Below, piece by piece: positions 1 through 8,656 of a stretch of DNA of 64,000 bases; within the stretch, counting starts at the first letter, position 1, and each line of letters begins with the position of its first letter. The stretch lies in the NCBI GenBank assembly GCA_025210795.1, contig JAOAQZ010000044.1, positions 42,213-106,212 on the forward strand. The letters are read 5' to 3'. This DNA comes from Cohaesibacter sp. (GTDB taxonomy: Bacteria; Pseudomonadota; Alphaproteobacteria; Rhizobiales; Cohaesibacteraceae). The position numbers and the translations under genes were made by a program. The notes under the pieces were generated by a model. That model had not been told where the DNA came from and made no database searches. It worked only from the letters and a program-made list of their open reading frames with translations.

Positions 1-835
1 AACACAGGCAGCGCTTCCACTTCTCCCCCCGAAAGGGCAAGAACTTCACCCCTTGCGTTGCATTCTCGCTCATCGAGGCAATGGTCAGCCCAAGGCCTGC
101 TGCGACCATGGTAAGAGCACGGCCATCCTGCTCTGTGCGGTAGCGGACTTGTAGTTCCATATCTTTTTCTTGCAGCCAAGCCTCCATGCGCGGGCGCATT
201 TCGCAATGCATGCGGGCAATGAACGGCTCGCCTTTCAGATCATGCATGCTCAATGATTGGCGAGAGGCAAAGGGATGATCTTCTGGGACGGCAACCCCAA
301 AAAGATCCTCTTTAAGCACGATCATGCGATCCTCTTTACCTCCCTCCGGCGCCCACCAATCCAGCTCCCGCTTACCCATTTCCTTTGCTTCCCCCGCATG
401 CACCGCAAAAACCAGATCATAAATGCGATCATCCAGCGCATCCGAGCGATGGACGGGGCCGGTATCGCTGACATCAAAAAAGACATGCGGCGTGGTGATG
501 GCAAAGCCTTTGAGGATGTCGCTTAAAAAGGGGGTGGGAAAGCTGTTGGCGGCAAGAATACGCAAAATCGTGGTTTGCTTGCGCTTGCGAAAGCTGCGTT
601 TAAGCTCGTCCAGTTCCCCCACAATCTTTTCGGCAGAATGTTTAAGCCGCCGCCCTTCGGGCGTCAGGGCCACGTTGCGCTTATTACGCACAAAAAGCTG
701 ACAGCCAAGTTCTGCCTCCAGCTTGGCAATGGAGGCAGAAAGGGCGGGCTGGGAAATATTGGCAAGAGCCGCCCCGCGCGTAAAACTGCCACTTTCGCTG
801 GCTGCAAGAAAATGTGTGAGCTGCTTGATATCCAT
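1..835 (-). CDS. LysR-family transcriptional regulator (3' end outside window)
   Basis: Reading the minus strand from ATG 835 gives MDIKQLTHFLAASESGSFTR, followed by ISQPALSASIAKLEAELG and LFVRNKRNVALTPEG. This is the classical LysR N-terminal winged helix-turn-helix (residues 1-60). An effector-binding domain follows and runs off the left edge with about 278 codons visible, so little is missing from a family of about 300 residues. It is divergent from the thioesterase gene at 981, which it probably controls through the 145-bp shared spacer; that link is the usual LysR arrangement and is inferred. The effector is unknown. Confidence 0.9.
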   Translation of the reverse strand, partial: MDIKQLTHFLAASESGSFTRGAALANISQPALSASIAKLEAELGCQLFVRNKRNVALTPEGRRLKHSAEKIVGELDELKRSFRKRKQTTILRILAANSFPTPFLSDILKGFAITTPHVFFDVSDTGPVHRSDALDDRIYDLVFAVHAGEAKEMGKRELDWWAPEGGKEDRMIVLKEDLFGVAVPEDHPFASRQSLSMHDLKGEPFIARMHCEMRPRMEAWLQEKDMELQVRYRTEQDGRALTMVAAGLGLTIASMSENATQGVKFLPFRGEKWKRCLC

Positions 836-853
836 GCCGGTCCCATTGCGAGA

Positions 854-897
854 GATAGTTATATAAGAAAAATCTATCGTAATTAGCAATACTATCG
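854..897. promoter_or_regulatory. candidate LysR operator
   Basis: The divergent spacer holds an interrupted dyad, GATAG (854-858) and CTATC (874-878), plus a second CTATCG (892-897) that directly repeats the one at 874-879. AT-rich dyads of this kind are typical LysR boxes. The assignment rests on position and symmetry only. Confidence 0.3.
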
Positions 898-980
898 ATT
901 GGACGAATGAAAAAATCAAGCCTATCCTTTTTAAAAGCGAAGCAATATCGGCCCTTGCATAAGGGGCTTATGGAGCCTGA

Positions 981-1409
981 ATGACACAATTGGAAACATA
1001 TCGCGGGGTCGTTTATCCGCAGCATCTGGATCATATGGGCCATATGAATGTGGCCTTTTATACATCCAAATTTGATGAAGCGACCTGGCATCTGTTCGGG
1101 ATGATCGGCATCTCGAACGCCTATATTCAAAGCGAGCAGAAAGGAATGGCAGCGCTTAACCAGACCACGACTTATAAGGCAGAAGTGATGGCTGGGGATT
1201 TGTTGGTGATCAAATCCCGGCTTCTGGAAATGTCGGAAAAGAAAATCCGTTTTCTCCATATCATGGAAGAGGCGCAGACAGGTAAAGAGGTCGCCACCAC
1301 CGAATTGTTCGGGGTGCATCTTGATCGCGTCAAGCGAAAGTCCTGTCCTTTTCCCGATCATATTCTGGAAAAAGGCCAAAGCCTTATAGCCCAACAGCAG
1401 GCAGGCTAG
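981..1409 (+). CDS. acyl-CoA thioesterase, 4HBT hotdog family
   Basis: This is a 142-residue single-domain hotdog protein. The N-terminal HLDHMGHMNVAFY segment matches the active-site region of 4-hydroxybenzoyl-CoA thioesterase-like enzymes, where an Asp/His-containing loop precedes the central helix. It is expected to hydrolyse an acyl-CoA in the cytoplasm; the acyl group cannot be read from sequence. Length fits the family. It is divergent from a LysR gene and followed by a good terminator, so it looks monocistronic. Similar small thioesterases occur in carnitine/betaine catabolic loci, but no such genes are visible here. Confidence 0.8.
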   Translation: MTQLETYRGVVYPQHLDHMGHMNVAFYTSKFDEATWHLFGMIGISNAYIQSEQKGMAALNQTTTYKAEVMAGDLLVIKSRLLEMSEKKIRFLHIMEEAQTGKEVATTELFGVHLDRVKRKSCPFPDHILEKGQSLIAQQQAG

Positions 1410-1448
1410 TCTCGTTCCTCAGATAGACTGATCAACTGTTGGTATCCT

Positions 1449-1490
1449 AAGCCAGCCTTGTGCGGACCCACCGCCGGGCTGGCTTTTTTT
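1449..1490 (+). terminator. rho-independent terminator after thioesterase
   Basis: The stem AAGCCAGCC (1449-1457) pairs with GGCTGGCTT (1477-1485) and is followed by a T run ending at 1490. It lies 40 bp after the thioesterase stop and just before the convergent MATE gene end. Confidence 0.85.
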
Positions 1491-1511
1491 CGCGGTAATT
1501 TGTGCGGCTCT

Positions 1512-2930
1512 TCACGCAAGTTGCGCATTGCGAAGGCTGCGAAAACGCCGATATAGCAAAGCAAGGCGCAAGGTCTCCTCACCCACAAGCACCCCAAAGG
1601 CTAGCAGAAGCGGCAAGTCGAACAGCACAATAAGCACCAGCAGAAGCGGCAAGCCTGCGCCCCATTGCAGGACAAGCTGAATGCGCATCACCCATTGTGG
1701 CTGATCAATCGCCCGCAACACCGCCCCAAAGCTCACCGACAGGGAGCGCACAAAGACCAGCAAGCAAGCCAAGGGGATAAGCGTCAAGAAATGCAGCCGA
1801 ACCGTGCCCGAGACATGTAGCGATAAGGCGCAAACCAGCATCGAGATTCCGAGAAAGCCCAGCGCCAGCTTGGGAGCCATATTTTTAAGCACAATCATGA
1901 TGGAGGCAATTGCCCCTTGCATGGATTTGCTGCCAAGGGAGAGATCCGCACAAGCCATGGTGGAGGAGAGGGCAATCCCCCGCCCCAATACATTGGCAAT
2001 GGAACGCCACGGGGCCATCAGGGCCAGAGCGGCATAGGCTTGATAGGGCAATTGGGCAAAGAGTAGCTGATAGGCTTGCGAGCCAAGAATAAGCGCCCCG
2101 ACATTAAGCGACACCGGCAGCGCCAGCCGATTAAACAAAAGCCGCTCCTGCATAGAGGGCAGGGACAGCCCCACCCAAGGCCCAGCCTTTGATAAATCCA
2201 TTGCGGTCAGGATGAGGAGATAGAAAAGGCGGGCACTTTGGGCGATCAGCGTTGCAATGGCTGCCCCCATAATGCCAAGGGCTTCAAAGCCCAAAAGGCC
2301 ATAGATCAATATGGCATTGAGCGCGATATTCAGGGGAACCTCGATAGCAAAGCCCCAAAGCTGCCGCTGGGACTGGTGCCGCACATCAAAGGAGAGTGAT
2401 AACAGATAAGCAAGGAAGGAGATGGGCAAGCCATAGACCATCCATCCCAAATAGCGCTTGGCAGCAAAGCCGATGCCTGATGTGGTTGCCAGCCAATCCA
2501 CCAGAAAATGGATGTTGAAGCGAAACAGCAAGGTAAGGATCAGCGCCAGAGGAATGCCCACCACAAGGCAATAACAAAGGCGGCGATAAAAGCCCGCAGC
2601 AGCCGTGCTGGACGCGCTCTGGCTAAGGAGAATCTGCGCAGCAGAGCCAAGCCCGAACAAAAGCGCCATGAAAATCCCGTATATCCCGGCAGACAGACCC
2701 AAACCGGCAAGAATTTCGTCGCCCAAGGGCGCAACCATATTGGCGTCGAGCAAGAGAGCGGACGTTGCAAAAAGACCCGAAAGAGACAAAAACCCGGCCT
2801 GACGCAAAATAGCGCCCGGTGTGCGAGCCGGAGCCGGATCGGGGGGGAGGTCTACCGGCTGCTCTGGCCGGCTGGTGGATTTCTCGAGCGAAGAGGAGGC
2901 GGGACCCTTTGGCGGTGTGGCTGATGTCAT
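1512..2930 (-). CDS. MATE-family efflux transporter
   Basis: This 472-residue polytopic protein has a proline-rich cytoplasmic N-terminal tail (about 40 residues) and then roughly twelve hydrophobic segments. GFLSLSGLFATSALLLDANM and the two-fold similar halves are typical of MATE (multidrug and toxic compound extrusion) antiporters, which expel cationic drugs or metabolites using Na+ or H+ gradients. Length is normal for the family. The ATG at 2930 is used; the upstream ribosome site is weak. It is convergent with the thioesterase gene. Substrate unknown. Confidence 0.85.
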   Translation of the reverse strand: MTSATPPKGPASSSLEKSTSRPEQPVDLPPDPAPARTPGAILRQAGFLSLSGLFATSALLLDANMVAPLGDEILAGLGLSAGIYGIFMALLFGLGSAAQILLSQSASSTAAAGFYRRLCYCLVVGIPLALILTLLFRFNIHFLVDWLATTSGIGFAAKRYLGWMVYGLPISFLAYLLSLSFDVRHQSQRQLWGFAIEVPLNIALNAILIYGLLGFEALGIMGAAIATLIAQSARLFYLLILTAMDLSKAGPWVGLSLPSMQERLLFNRLALPVSLNVGALILGSQAYQLLFAQLPYQAYAALALMAPWRSIANVLGRGIALSSTMACADLSLGSKSMQGAIASIMIVLKNMAPKLALGFLGISMLVCALSLHVSGTVRLHFLTLIPLACLLVFVRSLSVSFGAVLRAIDQPQWVMRIQLVLQWGAGLPLLLVLIVLFDLPLLLAFGVLVGEETLRLALLYRRFRSLRNAQLA

Positions 2931-3319
2931 GATAATCGCTTCACACGAGGAAGGGGACTCCCCGGATTTGCAGTCCTTTGATCTGAAATGGGCGCTATGT
3001 TCTATGGATTATTCTGCGCGCCTGCATGCTGGGTTTCAAGAGTGTAATTCTGCCGCAGGACAGGGCATAGCCGCCTCTTGGTTTCATCCTGCGCAAGAAT
3101 CGCGTCACATTAGGGTAATTACGTAAAAATGCCAAGCAAAGGGATTTTATTCCGCGCCGCACTTAGCAAATAGTCTGCCCTCAATCCAAACGTCTCTGGC
3201 AAGTCTTGCTGCCTTATAAAAAAGAGGCGTCCTTGGCTTTTGTGTAAGGAGGGTGCCAATCTCTTTAAGCTGTGCTAGACCCGTGTCATCTGCAAGCAAG
3301 ATGACAATAGGCAAAAGAT
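2931..3319. other. intergenic region, no gene supported
   Basis: This 389-bp spacer separates the MATE gene (-) and the small membrane protein gene (+). An open frame on - at 3147-3350 (67 codons) has no recognisable domain or ribosome site and overlaps the better-supported + gene. No hairpin with a T run was seen. Confidence 0.5.
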
Positions 3320-3577
3320 ATGATGCAGGATGGCTCAATGGAGCAAACATACTCTTCCCGGATACTGGCCTTGCCCGAGCCGCAAATTGCCGGATTGGCC
3401 ATCTCCTCTCCCTTGATGGGGATTGCCCTATTGCTGGTCTTTGTTATCAGCGGCAAAGTGTTTCGCGATAACTGGAAGCTTCAAGGGGGGAATTGGAAGA
3501 GAAATTGCTGGCTCTCAGGCATTCTGGCAAGTCTGTGTTTTGCCATTCTTGCCTTCGTACCTTTCGCGCCCAATTAG
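3320..3577 (+). CDS. small two-helix membrane protein, hypothetical
   Basis: This 85-residue ORF has two hydrophobic stretches (about residues 28-45 and 66-82) separated by a short basic loop (FRDNWKLQGGNWKRN), which gives a hairpin membrane topology. An alternative start is the ATG at 3338, preceded by AGGATGG. Its stop overlaps the convergent nqrM stop by four bases, as expected for two real compact genes. I do not recognise the family. Proximity to nqrM and apbE is not evidence of a shared role because it lies on the other strand. Confidence 0.5.
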   Translation: MMQDGSMEQTYSSRILALPEPQIAGLAISSPLMGIALLLVFVISGKVFRDNWKLQGGNWKRNCWLSGILASLCFAILAFVPFAPN

Positions 3578-3834
3578 GTTGATGCTTTCTCAAGGGCTGC
3601 TTTCTCCAAAGCGGCCTTTTCTCTGGCAGCCTTTTTGCGCGGGCATTCCAGCTTTTCCTTCAAGGGGCTGTTGGGATCAACCGGCGCATTGCAAACCAGG
3701 CAATGATCGGCATCGGAGATCGCGTTTAGCCCGCCGCATGAGCCGGTGATCGGCTTGCGCATAAAAATGACACCCAGCGACATGCCCAAAACAATCAGCA
3801 TCAACAGGCCAAAGGCAAGAAAAAAGGTGGTCAT
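3574..3834 (-). CDS. nqrM: Na+-NQR maturation factor NqrM (DUF539)
   Basis: This 86-residue protein has one N-terminal membrane helix (TFFLAFGLLMLIVLGMSLGV) and then a cysteine-bearing segment, GSCGG and DHCLVC, with a further Cys in LECPRKK. This matches NqrM, the small membrane protein needed to deliver iron to the Na+-NQR complex. A charged Ala/Lys/Glu repeat tail (REKAALEKAALEKA) ends the protein. The start at 3834 is preferred over the longer frame because GGAG lies about ten bases upstream. It is downstream of apbE and divergent from nqrA-F, so both maturation genes sit beside the structural operon. Confidence 0.85.
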   Translation of the reverse strand: MTTFFLAFGLLMLIVLGMSLGVIFMRKPITGSCGGLNAISDADHCLVCNAPVDPNSPLKEKLECPRKKAAREKAALEKAALEKAST

Positions 3835-3946
3835 GTCGGTCAGTCTCCAATACCGGCAGCTATGCCACATGGGGCAGAGCTAGATGTCTTTACATCTGTC
3901 AATCGCGCAAAACAGGGCTTTAAGCGTTGTAAGCGATCCTGTCTTA

Positions 3947-5005
3947 TCAGTTTTTTTCCATCAATGCATCAAAAGCTGGCGAAGAACTTGTCACAAATCC
4001 GTCAGCCGTGCGCCTGATGAAATAGGCAGCAATGCCATGCTCTGTTGCAAGCTTGCGCCCCGCTTCTTCCCCCAAAACCAGCAAAGCAGTGGCAAGGCCA
4101 TCTGCCCGCATGCCGCTTTTTGCCAAAATTGTGACCGAGGCCAGGTCATGGGTGACCGGACGGCCTGTTTTGGGGTCAAGAATATGGGACAGGCGCTTGC
4201 CATCCTTTTCGATATAATTGCGATAATCGCCCGATGTTGCCAGCCCCATATCCCGCACAGGGACAATAAGCTGCACCGAACGACCAAGCGCATCTGGCTT
4301 TTCTACACCAACGCGCCAAGGCTCGCCTTGTTCATTCACACCGCGGGTGAGCAAATCCCCGCCGATTTCCACCAGATAATTCTCAAAGCCGTGTTTCTCA
4401 AGGCTGCGAGCGATTAAATCTGCGCCATATCCCTTGGCAATAGCCGACAGATTGACCGTCACCGTGCCCTTGCGCTTGCGAAGTGCGGCAGATTGTCCAT
4501 CCTTTGCTGGGCGGACTTCTAGCAAATCGGACTGCCCCACTTGCTTAAGGGCTTCACGGATCTGCAAGTCCGTGGGAAAGGTCTCATCATCATTGGGGCC
4601 AAATCCCCACAAATCGATGAGTGGGGCCAAAGTGACATCAAATGCACCGCCGCTCAAATGATGAATGGAGGACGCCTCGGCCATCACTTGAGCAAAAGCA
4701 GGAGAGATCTCCTGCCAGCGGGTGGAGGGGCTTTTATTGAAACGCGAAAGCGCGCTGTCTTCTTCCCAGTTGGAAAATGTCCCGGTGGCTTCATCAAGGG
4801 CGGCCTTAATATCCAGATAAAGCTGTTCTTTATTTATCTTGCCTTCGGACTCTAGGGCCTTGATGGAATAAGACGTGCCCATTGTTGTGCCGCGCAGCAC
4901 ATAGTGATCTGTCTGCGGCGCGATAAGATCGCACCCACCAAGCAGTATAGTGATGCAAAATACAGCAAAGAGAGAGATGAAACGCCGCACAATCAACCCC
5001 GACAT
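3947..5005 (-). CDS. apbE: FAD:protein FMN transferase ApbE (lipoprotein)
   Basis: This 352-residue protein starts with a lipoprotein signal (MSGLIVRRFISLFAVF, lipobox LLGGC), so the mature enzyme should be anchored on the periplasmic face. The ApbE core follows: GTTMGTSYSI, LSAIAKGYGAD, EIGGDL, ATSGDYRNY, and HILDPKTGRPV with RADGLATAL near the C terminus, which form the Mg2+/FAD site. ApbE covalently attaches FMN to threonines of NqrB and NqrC. The longer frame to 5035 begins with TTG and would spoil the signal peptide, so ATG 5005 is chosen. It is divergent from nqrA, with nqrM 112 bp downstream. Confidence 0.92.
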   Translation of the reverse strand: MSGLIVRRFISLFAVFCITILLGGCDLIAPQTDHYVLRGTTMGTSYSIKALESEGKINKEQLYLDIKAALDEATGTFSNWEEDSALSRFNKSPSTRWQEISPAFAQVMAEASSIHHLSGGAFDVTLAPLIDLWGFGPNDDETFPTDLQIREALKQVGQSDLLEVRPAKDGQSAALRKRKGTVTVNLSAIAKGYGADLIARSLEKHGFENYLVEIGGDLLTRGVNEQGEPWRVGVEKPDALGRSVQLIVPVRDMGLATSGDYRNYIEKDGKRLSHILDPKTGRPVTHDLASVTILAKSGMRADGLATALLVLGEEAGRKLATEHGIAAYFIRRTADGFVTSSSPAFDALMEKN

Positions 5006-5122
5006 GGCCGCAAAGCCAGAATGATCAAAATGCAAAATGTGAGCGGTTGATGCTCTGTTTTTTTATACCAAGTCAAGAAAAAACACCGCAAAAAGGAAAA
5101 ACTTGCCTATCAAAGGTGCAAA

Positions 5123-5138
5123 TGGCCCATTTGGGCCA
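5123..5138. promoter_or_regulatory. inverted repeat in apbE/nqrA divergent spacer
   Basis: TGGCCCATTTGGGCCA is a 16-bp dyad with 6-bp arms lying between the divergent apbE and nqrA genes. It could be an operator for either transcript. No regulator can be assigned from the sequence. Confidence 0.3.
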
Positions 5139-5301
5139 AAAACAAACACCAGCTAGCTTGGAAAAAGGAGTTAGATCCCCCTCTAGACCTTGATTTGTTA
5201 AACGCGCCTCGTTAGTCAAAGGGGTGACCGGGGCACGCGGCAAAAAGGGACGATTCTCTTTCGTCGGGGTGCTGTATACACTTACTCAGTCAAGGTATGC
5301 T

Positions 5302-6651
5302 ATGAAGCTGAAAAAGGGATTGGATCTGCCGATTACTGGCGCTCCCGTCCAGACCATTCATGATGGACCCAAAATTACGAAGGTCGCCCTGAATGGTAGG
5401 GACTTCATTGGCCTGAAACCAAAAATGCTGGTTGCAGAAGGAGACAAGGTGAAAAAGGGGCAACCGCTCTTTGTTCACAAAGAGTCGCCTGATGTGGCAT
5501 ATGTGGCACCTGGTGGCGGCACCATTTTAGCAATCAATCGCGGCCCGCGCCGCGTGCTGGAAACCATTGTTATCGCACTGGATGACAGCGAAGACGAAAT
5601 CACCTTCGAAGCAGTGGAGCCATCCAAGCTCGGTGATCTGTCCCGCGAAGCAGTGCAGCAGCGCCTCTATGAAAGTGGCCTCTGGACAGCTTTCAAGACG
5701 CGGCCTTATTCTTATGTGCCAGCGCAGGGTAGTGTGCCAAACTCAATTTTTGTCACCGCCATGGATACCGAGCCGCTTGCACCGACCGCATCCGTGATCA
5801 TTGAGGAAAAGGCCGAGAGTTTCTCAGCTGGTCTTGATGTGTTGTCGCATCTGACAGATGGCCCTGTTTTTGTCTGCCACAAGCCGCATACCCTAATCCC
5901 GGCCAGCTCCAGTGCTTCTGTCCGTCAGGAGATTTTTGACGGGCCGCACCCGGCAGGCCTTGCGGGTACACATATTCATCACCTTGATCCGGTCAGCGCA
6001 GAAAAAACCGTCTGGTCTCTTGGCTATGCCGAGGTCATTGCCATCGGTGATCTGTTTGTGACAGGCAAGCTCAATACTGATCGGGTTGTCGCTCTTGCCG
6101 GACCACTGGCAACCAACCCGCGCCTTGTGCGCACCCGCGTCGGCGCTTCGATGGATGAGCTGACAGCCGATGAAATCGAGGCAGGTATTGATTGCCGGGT
6201 TATTTCCGGCTCTGTTCTGTCCGGTGTTGCTGCCCATGACCAGTTTGCTTATCTAAGTCACGGCGCACGGATGGTCACCCTGATCAAGGAAGATACCGAG
6301 CAGAGCATTCTGGGCTGGATCAATCCTTCGCCCAAAAATTACTCTTTCCTCAATGTGCATTTCTCTTCGCTGATGCGCTGGTCCAAGAAATTCCCCTTCG
6401 GCTCCAACCTTAATGGCGGACGCCGGGCCATGGTGCCTTTGGGCTCTTACGAGCGATTGGTGCCAATGGATATTTTGCCAACCCAGCTGCTGCGTGCCTT
6501 ACTGGTGCTTGATACCGATCAGGCCCAGTTGCTTGGTGCTCTTGAGCTGGATGAGGAAGATCTCGCACTCTGCACCTTCGTTTGTCACTCCAAATATGAG
6601 TATGGCGAAGCCTTGCGGGCCAATCTCACAAAAATCGAAAAAGAGGGCTGA
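5302..6651 (+). CDS. nqrA: Na+-translocating NADH:quinone reductase subunit A
   Basis: This 449-residue peripheral cytoplasmic subunit of Na+-NQR begins MKLKKGLDLPITGAP, the canonical NqrA N terminus. That, plus AAGG just upstream, favours ATG 5302 over the in-frame codon at 5224. The protein continues with the biotinyl-lipoyl-like fold (GDKVKKGQPLF, VAPGGGTI) and the conserved ISGSVLSG and NGGRRAMVPLGSYERL regions. NqrA contacts NqrB near the ubiquinone site. It is the first gene of a tight six-gene operon; nqrB starts three bases after its stop. Confidence 0.96.
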   Translation: MKLKKGLDLPITGAPVQTIHDGPKITKVALNGRDFIGLKPKMLVAEGDKVKKGQPLFVHKESPDVAYVAPGGGTILAINRGPRRVLETIVIALDDSEDEITFEAVEPSKLGDLSREAVQQRLYESGLWTAFKTRPYSYVPAQGSVPNSIFVTAMDTEPLAPTASVIIEEKAESFSAGLDVLSHLTDGPVFVCHKPHTLIPASSSASVRQEIFDGPHPAGLAGTHIHHLDPVSAEKTVWSLGYAEVIAIGDLFVTGKLNTDRVVALAGPLATNPRLVRTRVGASMDELTADEIEAGIDCRVISGSVLSGVAAHDQFAYLSHGARMVTLIKEDTEQSILGWINPSPKNYSFLNVHFSSLMRWSKKFPFGSNLNGGRRAMVPLGSYERLVPMDILPTQLLRALLVLDTDQAQLLGALELDEEDLALCTFVCHSKYEYGEALRANLTKIEKEG

Positions 6652-6654
6652 GTC

Positions 6655-7854
6655 TTGGGTTTGCGCAATTTCTTCGACAGCATCGAGCCGCATTTCCTGA
6701 AAGGCGGCAAGCTGGAAAAGTACTTTGCTATCTATGAGATGGTCGAGTCCTTTATCTATTCACCCAAAACGGTCACCAAGGCCGCACCCCATGCACGCGA
6801 CTATATCGACCTGAAACGGGTCATGTCCTATGTGGTTGTTGCCACCGTGCCCTGTATCCTTTGGGCCTTTTATAATACCGGTTATCAGGTCAACAGCGCC
6901 ATCGCCCAACTGGGCGCCGAAAGCGCAACCGGATGGCGGGCGGCCATCTTGTCGGCCTTGGGTATCGGTTTTGATCCGGGCAATATCTTCGTCAATATGG
7001 CCCATGGCCTGTTGTACTTCCTGCCTATCTATATCACCACGCTGGTCGTTGGCGGTATTTTCGAGGTGATCTTCGCCACGGTGCGCGGCCATGAAGTGAA
7101 TGAGGGCTTCCTCGTGACCTCCATGCTCTACACCCTGATCATGCCTGCCTCCACACCTCTTTGGATGGTGGCTCTTGGCATTATCTTTGGCGTGGTTATC
7201 GGTAAGGAAGTCTTTGGCGGCACCGGCAAAAACTTCCTCAACCCGGCGCTTACCGGTCGTGCTTTCCTCTATTTCGCCTATCCGGCGGCTATGTCAGGGG
7301 ATACGATCTGGACACCGGTTGATGGATTCTCGGGCGCAACGGCCCTTGGCATCACCGCTATAGAAGGACATGGTGCCCTTGATCTGAGCTGGATGGACGC
7401 CTTCATCGGCCTCATGCAAGGATCGCTGGGTGAGACCTCAACCCTTGCCTGCCTGATCGGTGGCCTCTTCCTTCTTTATACCAAAATCGCCAACTGGCGC
7501 CTGATTGTCGGCTGTCTTGCCGGTATGATCGGCTTCTCGACCTTGCTCAACCTCATTGGCTCTGACACCAACCCGATGTTTGCCATGCCCTGGTATTGGC
7601 ATCTGGTGCTGGGTGGGTATGCCTTCGGTCTTGTCTTCATGGTCACCGAGCCTGTCTCAGCTGCCATGACCAACAAGGGCCGCCTGTATTATGGGGCATT
7701 GATCGGCTTCATGGTGGTGATGATCCGTGTCGTCAACCCGGCCTTCCCCGAAGGCATGATGCTGGCCATCCTGTTTGGTAACATCTTTGCGCCATTGATC
7801 GACTATTTCGTCGTCAAGGCCAACATCGCTCGGAGGGCTCGTCGCAATGCCTGA
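6655..7854 (+). CDS. nqrB: Na+-translocating NADH:quinone reductase subunit B
   Basis: This 399-residue membrane subunit has about ten helices. It carries the covalent FMN site DGFSGAT, with Thr about 229 matching the ApbE target pattern Dxx(S/T)GAT, and it also binds riboflavin in the family and forms much of the Na+ path. Other conserved stretches are GKEVFGGTGKNFLNPALTGR and PWYWHLVLGGYAFG. The start is a TTG at 6655, three bases after the nqrA stop, in line with the usual MGLR(N/K)FFD start; this implies translational coupling. It overlaps nqrC by eight bases. Confidence 0.96.
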   Translation: MGLRNFFDSIEPHFLKGGKLEKYFAIYEMVESFIYSPKTVTKAAPHARDYIDLKRVMSYVVVATVPCILWAFYNTGYQVNSAIAQLGAESATGWRAAILSALGIGFDPGNIFVNMAHGLLYFLPIYITTLVVGGIFEVIFATVRGHEVNEGFLVTSMLYTLIMPASTPLWMVALGIIFGVVIGKEVFGGTGKNFLNPALTGRAFLYFAYPAAMSGDTIWTPVDGFSGATALGITAIEGHGALDLSWMDAFIGLMQGSLGETSTLACLIGGLFLLYTKIANWRLIVGCLAGMIGFSTLLNLIGSDTNPMFAMPWYWHLVLGGYAFGLVFMVTEPVSAAMTNKGRLYYGALIGFMVVMIRVVNPAFPEGMMLAILFGNIFAPLIDYFVVKANIARRARRNA

Positions 7855-8656
7855 AGCGAATGAAAAGCTCAGCCCATGGGCGCGCTTTAAGGCGCTGCCT
7901 GTGGACTCAACCCCCAAAACCATCCTTGTTGCTGTGAGCCTGTGTCTCTTCTGCTCCATGATCGTGTCTGGCGCTGCCGTCATGCTCAAGCCCATTCAGG
8001 AGCAGAACAAGGTTCTCGATAAAAAGCGCAACATTCTGCAGGTCGCAGGCCTGTTTGAAGAAGGCGCGGATATCGAAGAGGCCTTCAAGGCGGTGGAGCC
8101 GCGTCTGGTGGATGTTGCCAGCGGCAAATTCTCCGACGCGGAAGATGCCGCCACCTATGACCAGCGCGCAGCTGCAAAGGATCCGGCAAAATCCATCGCT
8201 CTGGATGAAGATCCTGCATCAATCGGACGTCAGGCCAAACTGGCTTCGATCTATTTGCTGCGTGATGACGCAGGCGAGATCACAAAGATCATCCTGCCAC
8301 TTCATGGCTATGGTCTGTGGTCAACCTTGTATGGCTTCATCGCGCTCAAGCCTGATGGCAATGAAGTCACCGGCCTGCAATTCTATTCTCACGCCGAGAC
8401 CCCGGGTCTGGGTGCCGAGGTGGACAATCCGATCTGGCGCAATATGTGGCCGGGCAAGAAGGTCTTTGATGATGCTGGCAATGTTGCCATCACCGTTGCC
8501 AAGGGCATTCCGTCAGCCGATAAGGCACAGCATCATATTGATGCCTTGGCCGGCGCAACCCTGACCAGCCGCGGCGTGGACAATCTGGTTCGCTTCTGGT
8601 TGGGCGAGCAAGGGTTCAAGCGCTTTCTAGAAAATCTCAAAGCGGGGGCCGCCTGA
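7847..8656 (+). CDS. nqrC: Na+-translocating NADH:quinone reductase subunit C
   Basis: This 269-residue subunit has one N-terminal helix (about residues 24-45) and a large periplasmic FMN-binding domain. The flavinylation motif reads DALAGATLTS with Thr about 238 as acceptor. The family usually has Ser or Thr where this protein has Ala235, a small deviation from Dxx(S/T)GAT. The segment GYGLWSTLYGFIAL and the HAETPGLGAEV motif are typical NqrC. Start and stop overlap nqrB and nqrD. NqrC passes electrons towards NqrB in the family. Confidence 0.96.
   Translation: MPEANEKLSPWARFKALPVDSTPKTILVAVSLCLFCSMIVSGAAVMLKPIQEQNKVLDKKRNILQVAGLFEEGADIEEAFKAVEPRLVDVASGKFSDAEDAATYDQRAAAKDPAKSIALDEDPASIGRQAKLASIYLLRDDAGEITKIILPLHGYGLWSTLYGFIALKPDGNEVTGLQFYSHAETPGLGAEVDNPIWRNMWPGKKVFDDAGNVAITVAKGIPSADKAQHHIDALAGATLTSRGVDNLVRFWLGEQGFKRFLENLKAGAA

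Noticed and set aside
684..1394. 236-codon open frame on - across the LysR/thioesterase spacer
   Set aside because: It overlaps both real genes and their divergent promoter region; the product has no recognisable domain.
3147..3350. 67-codon open frame on - near the MATE gene
   Set aside because: No ribosome site or domain, and it overlaps the better-supported + small membrane protein gene.
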